A stretch of 64,000 nucleotides of DNA from Aliidiomarina sedimenti (GTDB taxonomy: Bacteria > Pseudomonadota > Gammaproteobacteria > Enterobacterales > Alteromonadaceae): the NCBI RefSeq assembly GCF_003986955.1, contig NZ_PIPN01000006.1, positions 62,001 to 126,000 on the forward strand, written 5' to 3'. Position 1 is the first letter of the stretch. Every line of letters begins with the position of its first letter. The translations under genes and the position numbers were made by a program. Shown one piece after another: positions 52,271 to 61,763 of the stretch. Under the pieces are notes generated by a model. The model saw nothing but the letters and a program-made list of their open reading frames with translations. It ran no database searches and was not told the origin of the DNA.

Positions 52271-52290
52271 TTCATTGAGTAAACGTAGCG

Positions 52291-53247
52291 CTACAGCAGG
52301 TTGTCCTGCTCTTCGCCTTCTTTCTCCACCTCTGGTGGCATCAGATCTTCCCGCGAAATACCCAGCGCTACCATGATGGTAGTACGGGTAAATGTCGACG
52401 AGTAGGTACCCACTACCACACCAACCAGCATCGCCAGAGCAAACCCACTGACCATCTGACCGCCGAAAAACAGCAGCGTGAAGAGCACCATAATGGTAGT
52501 CAACGAGGTAATCAGAGTTCGGCTCAGACACTGACTGAGTGAAATATTGATCACATCCGGCACTTCCGTGTTGCGCAGCTTACGGAAATTCTCACGAATA
52601 CGGTCTGAAATAACAATACTGTCATTCAGCGAGTAACCGATTACCGCAAGCAATGCAGCCAGAATCGTCAAATCAACTTCAATTTGCAGGATCGAGAACA
52701 AACCGAGGATCATCACTACGTCCTGCACCAAGCCGATCACAGACGCCAGCGCAATCCGCCATTCAAAGCGGAATGACACGTAGATAAGGATACAAATCGC
52801 CGCTACTATCATCGCCAGGCCACCGGCTTCTGCCAGCTCCTCACCGACACTCGGGCCGACAAACTCAACCCGGCGCATCTCCAGATCACTGTCGACTTCG
52901 CTGCGAAGGAGTTGGAACAGGTTATCGCCGACTGAATCAGCGTCCGCCATTTCTGGCCGTGGCGGCACCCGAACCAGGATATCGCGTGACGAACCGAAGT
53001 TTTGCACCACGGCGTCACCCAGTTCGTTGTCTGCCAGCACATCACGTAGCTCGGCTAAGTCTGCTGGCTGCGAGAAACCGACTTCTACCAGCGTACCACC
53101 GGTGAAATCGAGTCCCCAGTTCAGCCCTTTGCCAGCCATACTCACTATCGCCACCAGTAACAATATGACACTGAGAATCGCCGTTGGAGTGCTCAGTTTC
53201 ATAAAGTTTAAGGGGCGGTTTTCATCAACCTTTGTAATCTCAAACAT
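52291..53247 (-). CDS. secF: Protein translocase subunit SecF
   Basis: A 318-residue six-helix membrane protein, with LNWGLDFTGGTLVEVGF near residue 48 (the periplasmic P1 start), SVIGLVQDVVMILGLF near 165 and AVIGYSLNDSIVISDRIREN near 205. With SecD and YajC it uses proton motive force to complete Sec-dependent export. Placed nine bases after secD. Confidence 0.97.
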   Translation of the reverse strand: MFEITKVDENRPLNFMKLSTPTAILSVILLLVAIVSMAGKGLNWGLDFTGGTLVEVGFSQPADLAELRDVLADNELGDAVVQNFGSSRDILVRVPPRPEMADADSVGDNLFQLLRSEVDSDLEMRRVEFVGPSVGEELAEAGGLAMIVAAICILIYVSFRFEWRIALASVIGLVQDVVMILGLFSILQIEVDLTILAALLAVIGYSLNDSIVISDRIRENFRKLRNTEVPDVINISLSQCLSRTLITSLTTIMVLFTLLFFGGQMVSGFALAMLVGVVVGTYSSTFTRTTIMVALGISREDLMPPEVEKEGEEQDNLL

Positions 53248-53256
53248 TCTAATCCC

Positions 53257-55107
53257 CTAAATGGATAGCTTGCTGAGGCGTTTCTGACGGCCCCACGCGA
53301 AGTTGACGATGGCACGGGTACCGATGATAGCGGTAAACATCGACGTCAAAATACCTATCGCCAGTGTCACTGCGAACCCTTTAATAGGTCCGGTGCCCAC
53401 TGCGAACAGGATAATGGCCGCAATCAGAGTGGTAATATTACCATCCGCAATCGATGACAACGCGTTGTCATAGCCGTGTTTAATCGCCTGCTGCGGGCTG
53501 CGCCCCTCGTTTAGCTCTTCCCTGATACGCTCGAAAATAAGCACATTGGCATCAACCGCCATGCCCACCGTTAGCAGAATACCGGCCATGCCCGGCATGG
53601 TCAGAGTAGCCCCCGGAATAAGCGACATAACGCCGACAATCAGGATTAAGTTGGTAAACAGCGCAGCGTTGGCAACTAAACCGAACTTGCGATAGTAAAT
53701 ACCCATGAACAGCAGCACCAGAACAAAGCCCGACACAATGGCAGTCAGACCGTCACGAATATTCTGTGCTCCTAAGCTTGGGCCCACAGTGCGTTCTTCA
53801 ACAATCTGAATCGGTGCTATCAGTGCACCGGCACGCAGCAAGAGCGCCAGGTTCTGTGCATCGGCAGGTGAACCGACACCAGTAATGCGGAAATTCGAGC
53901 CCAGACGCGCCTGAATCGTCGCAACTGAAACAACCTCTTCCACACGCTCAAAGTCAATGCGCCCGTCTTCAGTGGTTTCACCAGTCGCAATAAATTCAAT
54001 GAAAACCGTCGCCATTGGGTCACCAATGCGGTCACGGGTTGCCAGTGACATCATATTACCGCCGGCAGAATCAAGCTGGATGTTCACCTGCGCCCGATTG
54101 TTTTCATCAAAACCCGAGTTTGCATTAACAATGTGGTCACCGGTAAGAATAACCCGGTTTTCCAGCAACTGCTGACCGCCGCCGCGCACGTCATACAGGC
54201 GGCTACCAAAAGGTACTCGTCCTTCCTGTGCATCACGTAAGTCATTCTCGGTATCCACAAAACGGAACTCCAGAGTTGCCGTGGCGCCAAGAATTTCTTT
54301 CGCCCGTGCGGTGTCCTGCACCCCCGGTAGCTCAACCACTATACGGTCTTGCCCCTGACGTTGAATCACCGGCTCAGCAACGCCCAGTTCGTTAACCCGG
54401 TTGCGCAGAATGGTAATATTCTGAGAAATCGCATTGACCCGGGTTTCCTGCAGATACTCATCTGTCATTTCCAGGCGAAGCGAATTCGAATCACCATCGG
54501 CATCTGTGGTGTAACCCTGGTAGGTATTGCGCAAGGCATTGTTGGCTTGCTCTAAATCCTCAGCGGTACGCAAGGTGATCAGAACATCGTTACCGTCTTC
54601 CTCAACCCCACTATAGCGAATACCTTCGTCACGTAAGCTACTGCGGACTTCAGTCACCATTTGCTCACGGATTTTCTTCATCGCTTCTTCCATGTCCACT
54701 TCCATCAGGAAGTGAACACCGCCACGTAAATCCAGACCCAGTTTTAATGGCTGACCACCAAGGGCCGCCAGCCAGGCCGGTTGAGCAGGGGCCAGATTGA
54801 GCGCAACAACGTAATCGCGACCAAGCTCAGTCGCCAACACGTCCTGCGCAGCAAGCTGTGCACCATCCGAGTTAAGACGGATCAGGATCTGACCGTCTTC
54901 CATGCTAATTCCACGTGGCTCAATGCTTTCAGACCGCAATACGGACTCGACCTGCTGCAGAGTAGTGGTATTTATCTCCCCGCTGCGCGTTGCCGAAATC
55001 TGAACAGCAGGGTCTTCCCCATACAAATTAGGCAACGCATACAGGGCCCCGATGAGGATCACGGCGATCACCATCAGGTACTTCCACTTCGGGTAATAAT
55101 TTAACAC
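53257..55107 (-). CDS. secD: Protein translocase subunit SecD
   Basis: A 616-residue subunit. The first helix (about 8-26) is followed by a large periplasmic domain with [21 protein letters not shown] near residue 118 and [26 protein letters not shown] near 270; five C-terminal helices include [21 protein letters not shown] near 490, the conserved proton-path region. Full length and undisturbed. Confidence 0.97.
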   Translation of the reverse strand: MLNYYPKWKYLMVIAVILIGALYALPNLYGEDPAVQISATRSGEINTTTLQQVESVLRSESIEPRGISMEDGQILIRLNSDGAQLAAQDVLATELGRDYVVALNLAPAQPAWLAALGGQPLKLGLDLRGGVHFLMEVDMEEAMKKIREQMVTEVRSSLRDEGIRYSGVEEDGNDVLITLRTAEDLEQANNALRNTYQGYTTDADGDSNSLRLEMTDEYLQETRVNAISQNITILRNRVNELGVAEPVIQRQGQDRIVVELPGVQDTARAKEILGATATLEFRFVDTENDLRDAQEGRVPFGSRLYDVRGGGQQLLENRVILTGDHIVNANSGFDENNRAQVNIQLDSAGGNMMSLATRDRIGDPMATVFIEFIATGETTEDGRIDFERVEEVVSVATIQARLGSNFRITGVGSPADAQNLALLLRAGALIAPIQIVEERTVGPSLGAQNIRDGLTAIVSGFVLVLLFMGIYYRKFGLVANAALFTNLILIVGVMSLIPGATLTMPGMAGILLTVGMAVDANVLIFERIREELNEGRSPQQAIKHGYDNALSSIADGNITTLIAAIILFAVGTGPIKGFAVTLAIGILTSMFTAIIGTRAIVNFAWGRQKRLSKLSI

Positions 55108-55131
55108 GAGTACGTCCTTCCAGAGCGGGCG

Positions 55132-55467
55132 TTACAGAGTTTTGATAGTACCTTTTGGCAGAACCGCAGCAACAGCACTTTTCTGCACTGTCATTTCCAC
55201 GCCTTCTGCAACTTCAACTACCATGAAATCATTGTCGTCTGATACTTTCACAATGCGCCCTACCAGGCCACCCTGAATCAGCACTTCGTCACCTTTGCCC
55301 AATGCCTGAACCAGGTTTTTATGCTCTTTTACTCGCTTGCTCTGTGGGCGATAAATCATGAAGTAAAAAACCAGACCAAACAGTGCCAGCATGATAATCA
55401 ATGAAAATGTGCCACCTTCCGCCTGGCCCGGTGCCGCAGCGTGTGCGCTTGAAATTAGAAAATCCAT
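55132..55467 (-). CDS. yajC: Sec translocon accessory protein YajC
   Basis: A 111-residue protein with one membrane helix (about 20-40, FSLIIMLALFGLVFYFMIYRPQ) and a small cytoplasmic domain containing VQALGKGDEVLIQGGLVGRI. It associates with SecDF. In most gammaproteobacteria tgt lies just upstream; here a sigma-54 activator gene and its terminator occupy that place. Confidence 0.95.
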   Translation of the reverse strand: MDFLISSAHAAAPGQAEGGTFSLIIMLALFGLVFYFMIYRPQSKRVKEHKNLVQALGKGDEVLIQGGLVGRIVKVSDDNDFMVVEVAEGVEMTVQKSAVAAVLPKGTIKTL

Positions 55468-55572
55468 AGTAGTTCCTCTGTAAATTGTAATAAATTAGGG
55501 CGTCATTCCAGTGAGTTATTGGGTCCACCGGAGTGACACACAAGCATTACCGACTAAAATATTTTTAAAATA

Positions 55573-55599
55573 GCGCCGCATTCTACCTAAAAGCGGCGC
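55573..55599 (-). terminator. Terminator of the sigma-54 activator gene
   Basis: On the minus strand GCGCCGC and GCGGCGC form a 7-bp GC stem with a 13-base loop, followed by TATTTTAAAAATATTTT. It lies 13-39 bases past the gene stop and separates it from yajC. Confidence 0.75.
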
Positions 55600-55611
55600 A
55601 AATCTAAACGG

Positions 55612-57186
55612 TCAGGCGTCGATCCCCATACTTCGTAAGCGTCTGAGTAAACCAATTCTCGACACCTGCAATCGCGTTGTCATTTGCTCCAGATCGCCGG
55701 CACAGTCCTGATAGGCCTGCCGCAGCTCACTGTCCGGGATATCCCCGACCGCGCGCAACTGCGGATGACGTTTTATCAACTCGTACACAGAGCCCCGCGA
55801 AATACCTAGTTCATCGGCGGTCGCCTGCATGTCGTAGCGCTGATTCTGCAGTGCTTTAAGCAGCTCGTCCTGAGTAATCTGGCTCGGTTTGCGACGTTTT
55901 ATTGTCGCTGGCTCTTCAACACGCCCGGTTTCGCCCGTTACTGAGCTGTGGCTTAAACTGGCCAGTACATGCGGATCCATTTGCAGGTGCTGATCGCCAC
56001 GACTATCAACCACCAACTGGCGGGTTATATTCAGCAACTGACGTACATTTCCCGGCCAGGGAGCCTGCATCACCTGACGAACCAGGTCGCAACTAAGCCA
56101 CGGCGCCTCAAATGAGACTGGCAGACTATCGCTGCCTTCAACTTTTAGCCAGTGCCCCCGCAGAAAATTACGTAATAAAGCCGGAATATCTTCACGTCGT
56201 TCTGCTAACGGCGGTAAGAATATCTGATAACTGCTCAGGCGGTGCAACAGGGGCTGCTTAAATTCGTTCTCGCCCTGCGCTTCCAGGTTGGCATCGGTCG
56301 CGGCGATAACCCGCACATTCACCTGGTCGGCCTCAGTCGACCCTACCGGCACCACTTGCTGACTTTCCAGTGCACGCAACAACATCGCCTGCACATCCTG
56401 GGAGGCCTCGCCGATTTCATCCAGAAACAAAGTCCCTTGATGAGCAGCCTGAAAGTACCCTTTGCGGTCCGTGGAGGCGCCGGTGAACGCACCTTTGACC
56501 GCGCCAAATAACTCGGACACTGCCAGCGACGGCTGCATGGCTGGAATATTTGCGACAATAAACGGCTTGCCAAAACGCTTTGACTGACGCCGGATAGCCT
56601 GAGCCACTAGTTCTTTACCGGTACCTGTGGCCCCGCGAATAAGAACCGGCTCATCCATCGACGCCACTTTACCGATGCGCTCGCGAACCTGCTGCACGCC
56701 ATGGCTAATCCCAACCAGACCCAGATCATCCTGCAGCATAGCGGGTTCCGGCATGCACTTAATGAAAAGCATCACGTGGTCACCGAGGCAAAGTTCGACC
56801 CCCTGCTCCAGGCTCTGCTGGTCTATTCGAAGCTGATCCTGTAATACCTCGCCGTTCAGTGAAACCGGCGCTGAATAGTCCTGACGCCGCAATATAAACG
56901 TCAACCCACCTTCCCGCACCAGCCGCATCGACTTGCGGCTGACCTGAGGTACCGACAAGCCCTGACCAATACTGCTTGTAGTGGTATGAAACTCCGGCCA
57001 ATGGCGATTAATTTCCTGCTCGCCAAACTGCATTAAGCCATCCAAAGCACAAAACTCTCCGAGTCGGTTCGGATCCGGGTGACAGGCAATAATTGCAACG
57101 GGTAACAGCGCATCCCGATTGCTCTTGCATACCGCCTGACCGCGATTAGAGAACTGTTGTGTAGGCTCGTCAAAATGATTACTCAC
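55612..57186 (-). CDS. Sigma-54-dependent activator with N-terminal FHA-like domain
   Basis: A 524-residue bacterial enhancer-binding protein. The N-terminal part (about 60-165, LSVPQVSRKSMRLVREGGLTF...LCLGDHVMLF) looks like an FHA domain rather than a receiver. The AAA+ core (about 175-400) has GATGTGKELVAQAI (Walker A), SELFGAVKGAFTGA (the sigma-54 contact loop), GTLFLDEIGEASQDVQ (Walker B) and an R-finger region. A Fis-type helix-turn-helix at the C-terminus (ATADELGISRGSVYELIKR) binds enhancers. FHA-type activators respond to phospho-Thr signalling and often serve type VI secretion; no such genes are near. Targets unknown. Confidence 0.88.
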   Translation of the reverse strand: MSNHFDEPTQQFSNRGQAVCKSNRDALLPVAIIACHPDPNRLGEFCALDGLMQFGEQEINRHWPEFHTTTSSIGQGLSVPQVSRKSMRLVREGGLTFILRRQDYSAPVSLNGEVLQDQLRIDQQSLEQGVELCLGDHVMLFIKCMPEPAMLQDDLGLVGISHGVQQVRERIGKVASMDEPVLIRGATGTGKELVAQAIRRQSKRFGKPFIVANIPAMQPSLAVSELFGAVKGAFTGASTDRKGYFQAAHQGTLFLDEIGEASQDVQAMLLRALESQQVVPVGSTEADQVNVRVIAATDANLEAQGENEFKQPLLHRLSSYQIFLPPLAERREDIPALLRNFLRGHWLKVEGSDSLPVSFEAPWLSCDLVRQVMQAPWPGNVRQLLNITRQLVVDSRGDQHLQMDPHVLASLSHSSVTGETGRVEEPATIKRRKPSQITQDELLKALQNQRYDMQATADELGISRGSVYELIKRHPQLRAVGDIPDSELRQAYQDCAGDLEQMTTRLQVSRIGLLRRLRSMGIDA

Positions 57187-57368
57187 GCGCCCTCCTTTTT
57201 AAACGGCATCGCCTTGTTATTGCAGTTGTTTAGAGTGACTTGTGCTCATTCTTCCACTCCATTCTTCCATAAGTAATGGCCATACTAATAACTAAAAGCG
57301 TTTGAAACCAGATATAATGCTGGCACACTTTGTTCTTTCAACACATTATCCGGGTTCTCACCACTTTT

Positions 57369-57986
57369 ATGCTGGACTGGTTTTATATTACAGATCTGCT
57401 GGGCGTTGCTGTTTTTGCAGTGTCAGGCACACTGCTCGCGTTTCGCAAGCACATGGACGGGTTTGGCGTGGTCGTACTGGCGTCATTAACTGCAATTGGC
57501 GGCGGCACCACTCGCGATTTGATTCTCGATGCACCCGTTTTCTGGTTGCACGATGCGACGTATTTCGTGGTCATTCTAAGCGCGGCCATGCTGACCATTG
57601 GCTGGCTGCGTTTTCGCGCTTATATTCCGGTTAACCGGCTCCTCTTAGCGGACGCGTTGGGTATTGCGTTTTTCACCGTGCTCGGTGCAGAGAAAGCACT
57701 CAACAGCGGTGTTAGCGGTTTCACTGCCATTATTCTTGGCACCATGACCGCGGTCTTTGGCGGTATGTTGCGTGACGTTGTCGCCCGCGAAGTACCGCTG
57801 GTACTGAAAAGCGAGCTCTACGCCACGACCTGCATTGCCGGGGCCACCGCCTTCGTCCTGTTGTACCCGTACAGCGACGCTCTGGCGATGATTGTCGCAT
57901 TGGTTATCACCTTCACGTTACGGATGGGCGCACTGCGCTACCACTGGTCGCTGCCGGTATTTAACGAGCAACAGGATAAGCACTAA
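57369..57986 (+). CDS. Trimeric intracellular cation channel (TRIC/UPF0126) family protein
   Basis: A 205-residue protein with seven membrane helices in two repeats. The glycine-rich GTLLAFRKHMDGFGVVVLA near residue 22, AIGGGTTRDLILD near 46 and the matching GTMTAVFGGMLRDVVAREVP near 132 are the family hallmarks of YicG/YadS (two UPF0126 repeats), homologous to TRIC channels. ATG 57369 is chosen; a TTG at 57330 would add a non-family tail. Physiological ion and role are uncertain. Confidence 0.85.
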   Translation: MLDWFYITDLLGVAVFAVSGTLLAFRKHMDGFGVVVLASLTAIGGGTTRDLILDAPVFWLHDATYFVVILSAAMLTIGWLRFRAYIPVNRLLLADALGIAFFTVLGAEKALNSGVSGFTAIILGTMTAVFGGMLRDVVAREVPLVLKSELYATTCIAGATAFVLLYPYSDALAMIVALVITFTLRMGALRYHWSLPVFNEQQDKH

Positions 57987-58060
57987 ACGAAACCGGAATT
58001 GCATTCACTCTTCGGCTCTTAACGTCATAAAAATTACTAATCACTAGTTTGAGGTAATGC

Positions 58061-59356
58061 ATGTTAAGTATCATAGGACTGGTTGGCGGCCTGGGGCTGC
58101 TCATTGCAATGACACTGCGGGGTTGGAACCTTTTCATCAGTGCTCCCCTGTGTGCGCTGTTGGTCGCTCTGACCAGCGGTATTCCGGTTTTTATCGGTGA
58201 GATAAACTTCGTCGAAAATTATATGGACGGGTTCGCCGGCTTTGTTGCTGCCTGGTTCTTTATGTTTTTACTCGGCTCTATGTTCGGTAAATTCATGGAA
58301 GACACTGGCGCTGCCGACAGCGTGGCGGAGTGGATTGTCGGTCGTATCGGAATGAAAAACGCGGTGCTGGCAGTGGTTCTCGCCTGTGCCATTTTAACCT
58401 ACGGTGGCGTCAGTGTGTTTATCGTCGCATTTTCCGTTTACCCGATGGCATTGTCTTTATTCAAGGACGCCAATCTGCCCCGCCGTTTTATTCCCGCCGC
58501 GCTGGCATTTGGCTCAGTCACCTTCACCATGACCTCAGCGGGTTCACCGGAGATCCAGAACTGGATCCCGATTGCCTACCTTGGCACCTCGCCGTACGCA
58601 GCCTGGGAAGTCAGTCTGGTGGTGGCGGTATTTATGGCCATTATCGGTTACTGGTGGTTGCGCCATATGATTCTGGCAGCAATTGCCCGCGGTGAGCAGT
58701 TTCAGTCGCGGGCCAGCGATCCTGAGGTGGCTGACCGTCGGCGTCCACACCCGATTACGGGCCTTATTCCACTGTTAGTGGTGCTTTCACTGTCATTCTT
58801 TTTTCACGAGCGGCTGCAGCAAATGGCGCTCATCGTCGCCTTGTCAGGCGGTGTTCTGAGTCTGACCCTGATTAACTGGCGCTACTTTCACAACATGCAG
58901 AACGCCATAAGCGACGCCACCACAGGGGCCCTGATTGCAATTGGTAACACTGCGGCAGTGGTCGGTTTTGGTTCGGTGGCTAAGGTGACACCGGGGTTTG
59001 AGGCGGCGGTTGTAGCGATGACGGCAATCCCGGGCAATGAACTGGTTGGCGCGGCCATCGCGGTAAGCGTTATTGCCGGGTTAACCGGCAGTGCATCCGG
59101 TGGTCAGGCAATTGCTCTGCCGGAAATCGGTCCCCATTATCTGGATGCCGGCGTTCACCCTGACGAACTGCACCGGATTGTCTCGATATCATCAGGCGCA
59201 CTCGACTCCCTGCCGCACAATGGTTACGTGGTCACCACCATCCGTGCCATCTGCAACGAAACCCACAGCGCCGCCTACGGGCCGGTTGCTGCGGTGACCG
59301 TCGTGGTGCCAGTGGTCGGTCTGGCGCTGGCTATTGCACTGTTCAATTTATTCTAA
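58061..59356 (+). CDS. GntP family permease
   Basis: A 431-residue permease with about twelve membrane helices. MFGKFMEDTGAADSVAEWI near residue 73, FGSVTFTMTSAGSPEIQNWIP near 148 and LTGSASGGQAIALPEIGPHYLDAG near 345 are typical GntP/citrate-type motifs. GntP members import gluconate or similar acids; the substrate here is not clear and no catabolic gene is next to it. GAGGTAAT precedes the ATG. Confidence 0.87.
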   Translation: MLSIIGLVGGLGLLIAMTLRGWNLFISAPLCALLVALTSGIPVFIGEINFVENYMDGFAGFVAAWFFMFLLGSMFGKFMEDTGAADSVAEWIVGRIGMKNAVLAVVLACAILTYGGVSVFIVAFSVYPMALSLFKDANLPRRFIPAALAFGSVTFTMTSAGSPEIQNWIPIAYLGTSPYAAWEVSLVVAVFMAIIGYWWLRHMILAAIARGEQFQSRASDPEVADRRRPHPITGLIPLLVVLSLSFFFHERLQQMALIVALSGGVLSLTLINWRYFHNMQNAISDATTGALIAIGNTAAVVGFGSVAKVTPGFEAAVVAMTAIPGNELVGAAIAVSVIAGLTGSASGGQAIALPEIGPHYLDAGVHPDELHRIVSISSGALDSLPHNGYVVTTIRAICNETHSAAYGPVAAVTVVVPVVGLALAIALFNLF

Positions 59357-59384
59357 CAAGACGCTATTCTAAGACCACTACGAG

Positions 59385-59415
59385 CCAGGGAGTGCCTCTG
59401 AAAAGCACTCCCTGG
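59385..59415. terminator. Hairpin between convergent GntP and TIGR03545 genes
   Basis: A perfect 11-bp stem, CCAGGGAGTGC and GCACTCCCTGG, with a nine-base loop. There is no T-run on either side, so it may be a Rho-assisted or RNA-stabilising element rather than a classical terminator. Confidence 0.5.
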
Positions 59416-59432
59416 TCAGCAATCAACTCTGC

Positions 59433-61214
59433 TTAACCGCCGCCGAGCCGACCCCGGATTACGTCGCGCAAACGGTTTTCTAATTCATCCCGGGCGCTGT
59501 CACGCAGATTATCCAGCTCTTCATCAAGCATGCCCTGAAGGGTGCTTTCGCGCTCTTCAGCCAGGCTACGCAGTTGCTGGATTTGCTCCAGGCGCGGTTG
59601 AATATCGCCTAGCGCTTCGTCCACCTGGCCCTGTAAGCGCGCCCGAACATCAGCCAACTGACTACTGGCATACTCCTGAACAACGCCTGATAAGGCGGAT
59701 GAGAGCTGATTATCAAGGTCAGAATCAATCCGCAGTCGCGGTGAACCAATGCTGCCTTCAAGGCCAATATCGAGATCAAAGGCATTGATTTGTTGCAACG
59801 CACTGCCAAGCATCCCGGTCCAGCTGCGCTCTCCTTCTGTGCTCAGCTCAACCGCACTTAGGTCAGCATTGCCGCCACCACTAAAGCGACCGTTTTCAAT
59901 GCGGATATCACCGCGGCTGTTAATCATCGCCTCGGCCATATCAATACGAATATCACGCTGCTCAAGCAGCGTTTGCGCCGACAGTTGAGCCCCTTGCAGC
60001 GCCCATTGCTGCTGACCGCTGAATTCTATAGCTTCATTAATAAAGAAGTTACCGTCCGCATTCAGACTCTGCCAGTAAGGGGTTTCACTAAGCTCAAGAC
60101 GATAGGTGGTCGGGCTGCCAATACGCTCATGCTGCCAGGTAATATTGTCCCAGCGCAGCGCCAGGTCAACGTCGCCGATACGCATCGAGGTCGTCGCCAG
60201 TGCAATCAAAAATACCGGCCGGTTGCCACGGTCGAAATCAATATGGCGCCCTTCCCAGCGAGTAGGCTTGTCTTCTGCTTCACGTTGCAGCATCGGCGCG
60301 ACAAAGTCATAAGCGACCAGTGCATAATCGGTCCATCGCTGCACCTGCGGCCCGAATAAAATACCAGCCATATCACTAATAGCGTCATCGTCCATCGCAA
60401 TCAGTCTGCGGACCCGGTCAATATCTGCCGAGGGCGCATCACGCAAACGCTGGACGTCTTCACTGACCTGCTGGTACGCACTTTCGACCGAGTTTTTAAA
60501 CTCGCGTACCGCATCGCGATCCGTGCGCATGTCATCACGCAGTTCACTCAGGGTCTGACGCAATTCTTCGAACTCTTCTATCGAGCGCGGCCGCGCTTCG
60601 CGCAAAGCCTCTAACCGTTCTTCATAGCTCTCAATACGCTCGCTATCCGGCAGCTCGTCACGACGACCCTCAACATTGTCACGGCTTTCGCGGCTGCGGG
60701 TTGAGGTAGTTTCAATAACTTCAGGGGTGCGAATTTCACTGCGTTCAAGTAACTCATCGACGTCCGGAAATTCAAAGCCAAGCTCGGCGAAGCGCTCGCC
60801 CCAGGTCGGCGTGTCACCCTCAGCTTCCCGCTCAGCAATATAATCGGCACGAACTTTACCCCGGCTTTCGCGCTCAACCCCCATCACAATGCCATCAGCA
60901 TTGAGCTCATCGATATAGATACGCCCAATCATCGCTTGCAACAGCTGCATTTCAAAGGCGACGCGATCAGCCTGAAAGCGGTTTAGCTCAGGCGTTTCAG
61001 GGTCGGTAAACTGAACCTTTTGCAGCTCCAGCGCGAAAGGTGACCAGCGTAAGTCGAGCTTATCAATATTAACTTCTGCCCCATTTACCCGGGTTAGGCC
61101 GGTGGTCAGGCCCCAACGCATCAGCGGTGCCGCAAATAAATACACCAGCAGAAAAAGAACGGCAAAAAATCCAACGAACGTCAGCAGGCCCTGCCAGCGA
61201 ATATACTTATTCAT
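59433..61214 (-). CDS. TIGR03545 family protein
   Basis: A 593-residue protein with one N-terminal membrane helix (about 10-32) and a large periplasmic part. Residues about 40-110 (VNIDKLDLRWSPFALELQKVQF) resemble the AsmA-like N-terminal repeat; a long acidic/arginine coiled region (about 170-260) and C-terminal helical segments follow. TIGR03545 proteins are found next to TIGR03546 proteins in many gammaproteobacteria, as here. Function unknown; AsmA-like relatives move lipids or affect envelope assembly. Confidence 0.82.
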   Translation of the reverse strand: MNKYIRWQGLLTFVGFFAVLFLLVYLFAAPLMRWGLTTGLTRVNGAEVNIDKLDLRWSPFALELQKVQFTDPETPELNRFQADRVAFEMQLLQAMIGRIYIDELNADGIVMGVERESRGKVRADYIAEREAEGDTPTWGERFAELGFEFPDVDELLERSEIRTPEVIETTSTRSRESRDNVEGRRDELPDSERIESYEERLEALREARPRSIEEFEELRQTLSELRDDMRTDRDAVREFKNSVESAYQQVSEDVQRLRDAPSADIDRVRRLIAMDDDAISDMAGILFGPQVQRWTDYALVAYDFVAPMLQREAEDKPTRWEGRHIDFDRGNRPVFLIALATTSMRIGDVDLALRWDNITWQHERIGSPTTYRLELSETPYWQSLNADGNFFINEAIEFSGQQQWALQGAQLSAQTLLEQRDIRIDMAEAMINSRGDIRIENGRFSGGGNADLSAVELSTEGERSWTGMLGSALQQINAFDLDIGLEGSIGSPRLRIDSDLDNQLSSALSGVVQEYASSQLADVRARLQGQVDEALGDIQPRLEQIQQLRSLAEERESTLQGMLDEELDNLRDSARDELENRLRDVIRGRLGGG

Positions 61215-61216
61215 GG

Positions 61217-61735
61217 TTAGCCTCCCCGTAGCCCGTTAACACGCTGATACACACTCCAGAATTTGGAGCCTTTCAACGCCTGCACAACTTTGAGTTTCAC
61301 AAACCAGGCCTGAACCCGTTTGCGATAATTAATAATCAGATAATAACTGATAAACAACCAGACTGGTGCAAACGCCAGTGCAAAAACCAGCGATCCTAAG
61401 GTGATGGTGTGGTTAAACTGCAGCAGCCGTGCCAGCGGGTTGTCATACAGACTGACCCAAAGGCCCTGCAAGGCATCGGCCTGAAGTAAGGCCTCACCAA
61501 TCCAGTCGGCGACCGGATCAAACAAATAGGCCACACCGGAAAAGAAAATCCAGGCCAGCAGGAAGCCGCTGAAATTAACCCGCAGCGACATGGCAAGAAA
61601 CAGAATCACTAAATTATGCAGACTAAATAGCGGCGTCAGCCCCATGATCATGCCAAGGACAAAGGCCCAGGCGATTGCCCAGGGCCCCGACTCCGAGTTC
61701 AGCGCTTTGAGCAAACGGGCAAGCATTCCTAACAT
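61217..61735 (-). CDS. TIGR03546 family membrane protein
   Basis: A 172-residue protein with four to five membrane helices (about 16-35, 40-60, 62-80, 110-135). GMIMGLTPLFSLHNLVILFL near residue 28 recalls the DUF2062 family. It pairs with the TIGR03545 gene two bases downstream on the same strand. Function unknown. Confidence 0.82.
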   Translation of the reverse strand: MLGMLARLLKALNSESGPWAIAWAFVLGMIMGLTPLFSLHNLVILFLAMSLRVNFSGFLLAWIFFSGVAYLFDPVADWIGEALLQADALQGLWVSLYDNPLARLLQFNHTITLGSLVFALAFAPVWLFISYYLIINYRKRVQAWFVKLKVVQALKGSKFWSVYQRVNGLRGG

Positions 61736-61763
61736 AGAATACCCTCGTTAAAGTAATGGTTGG

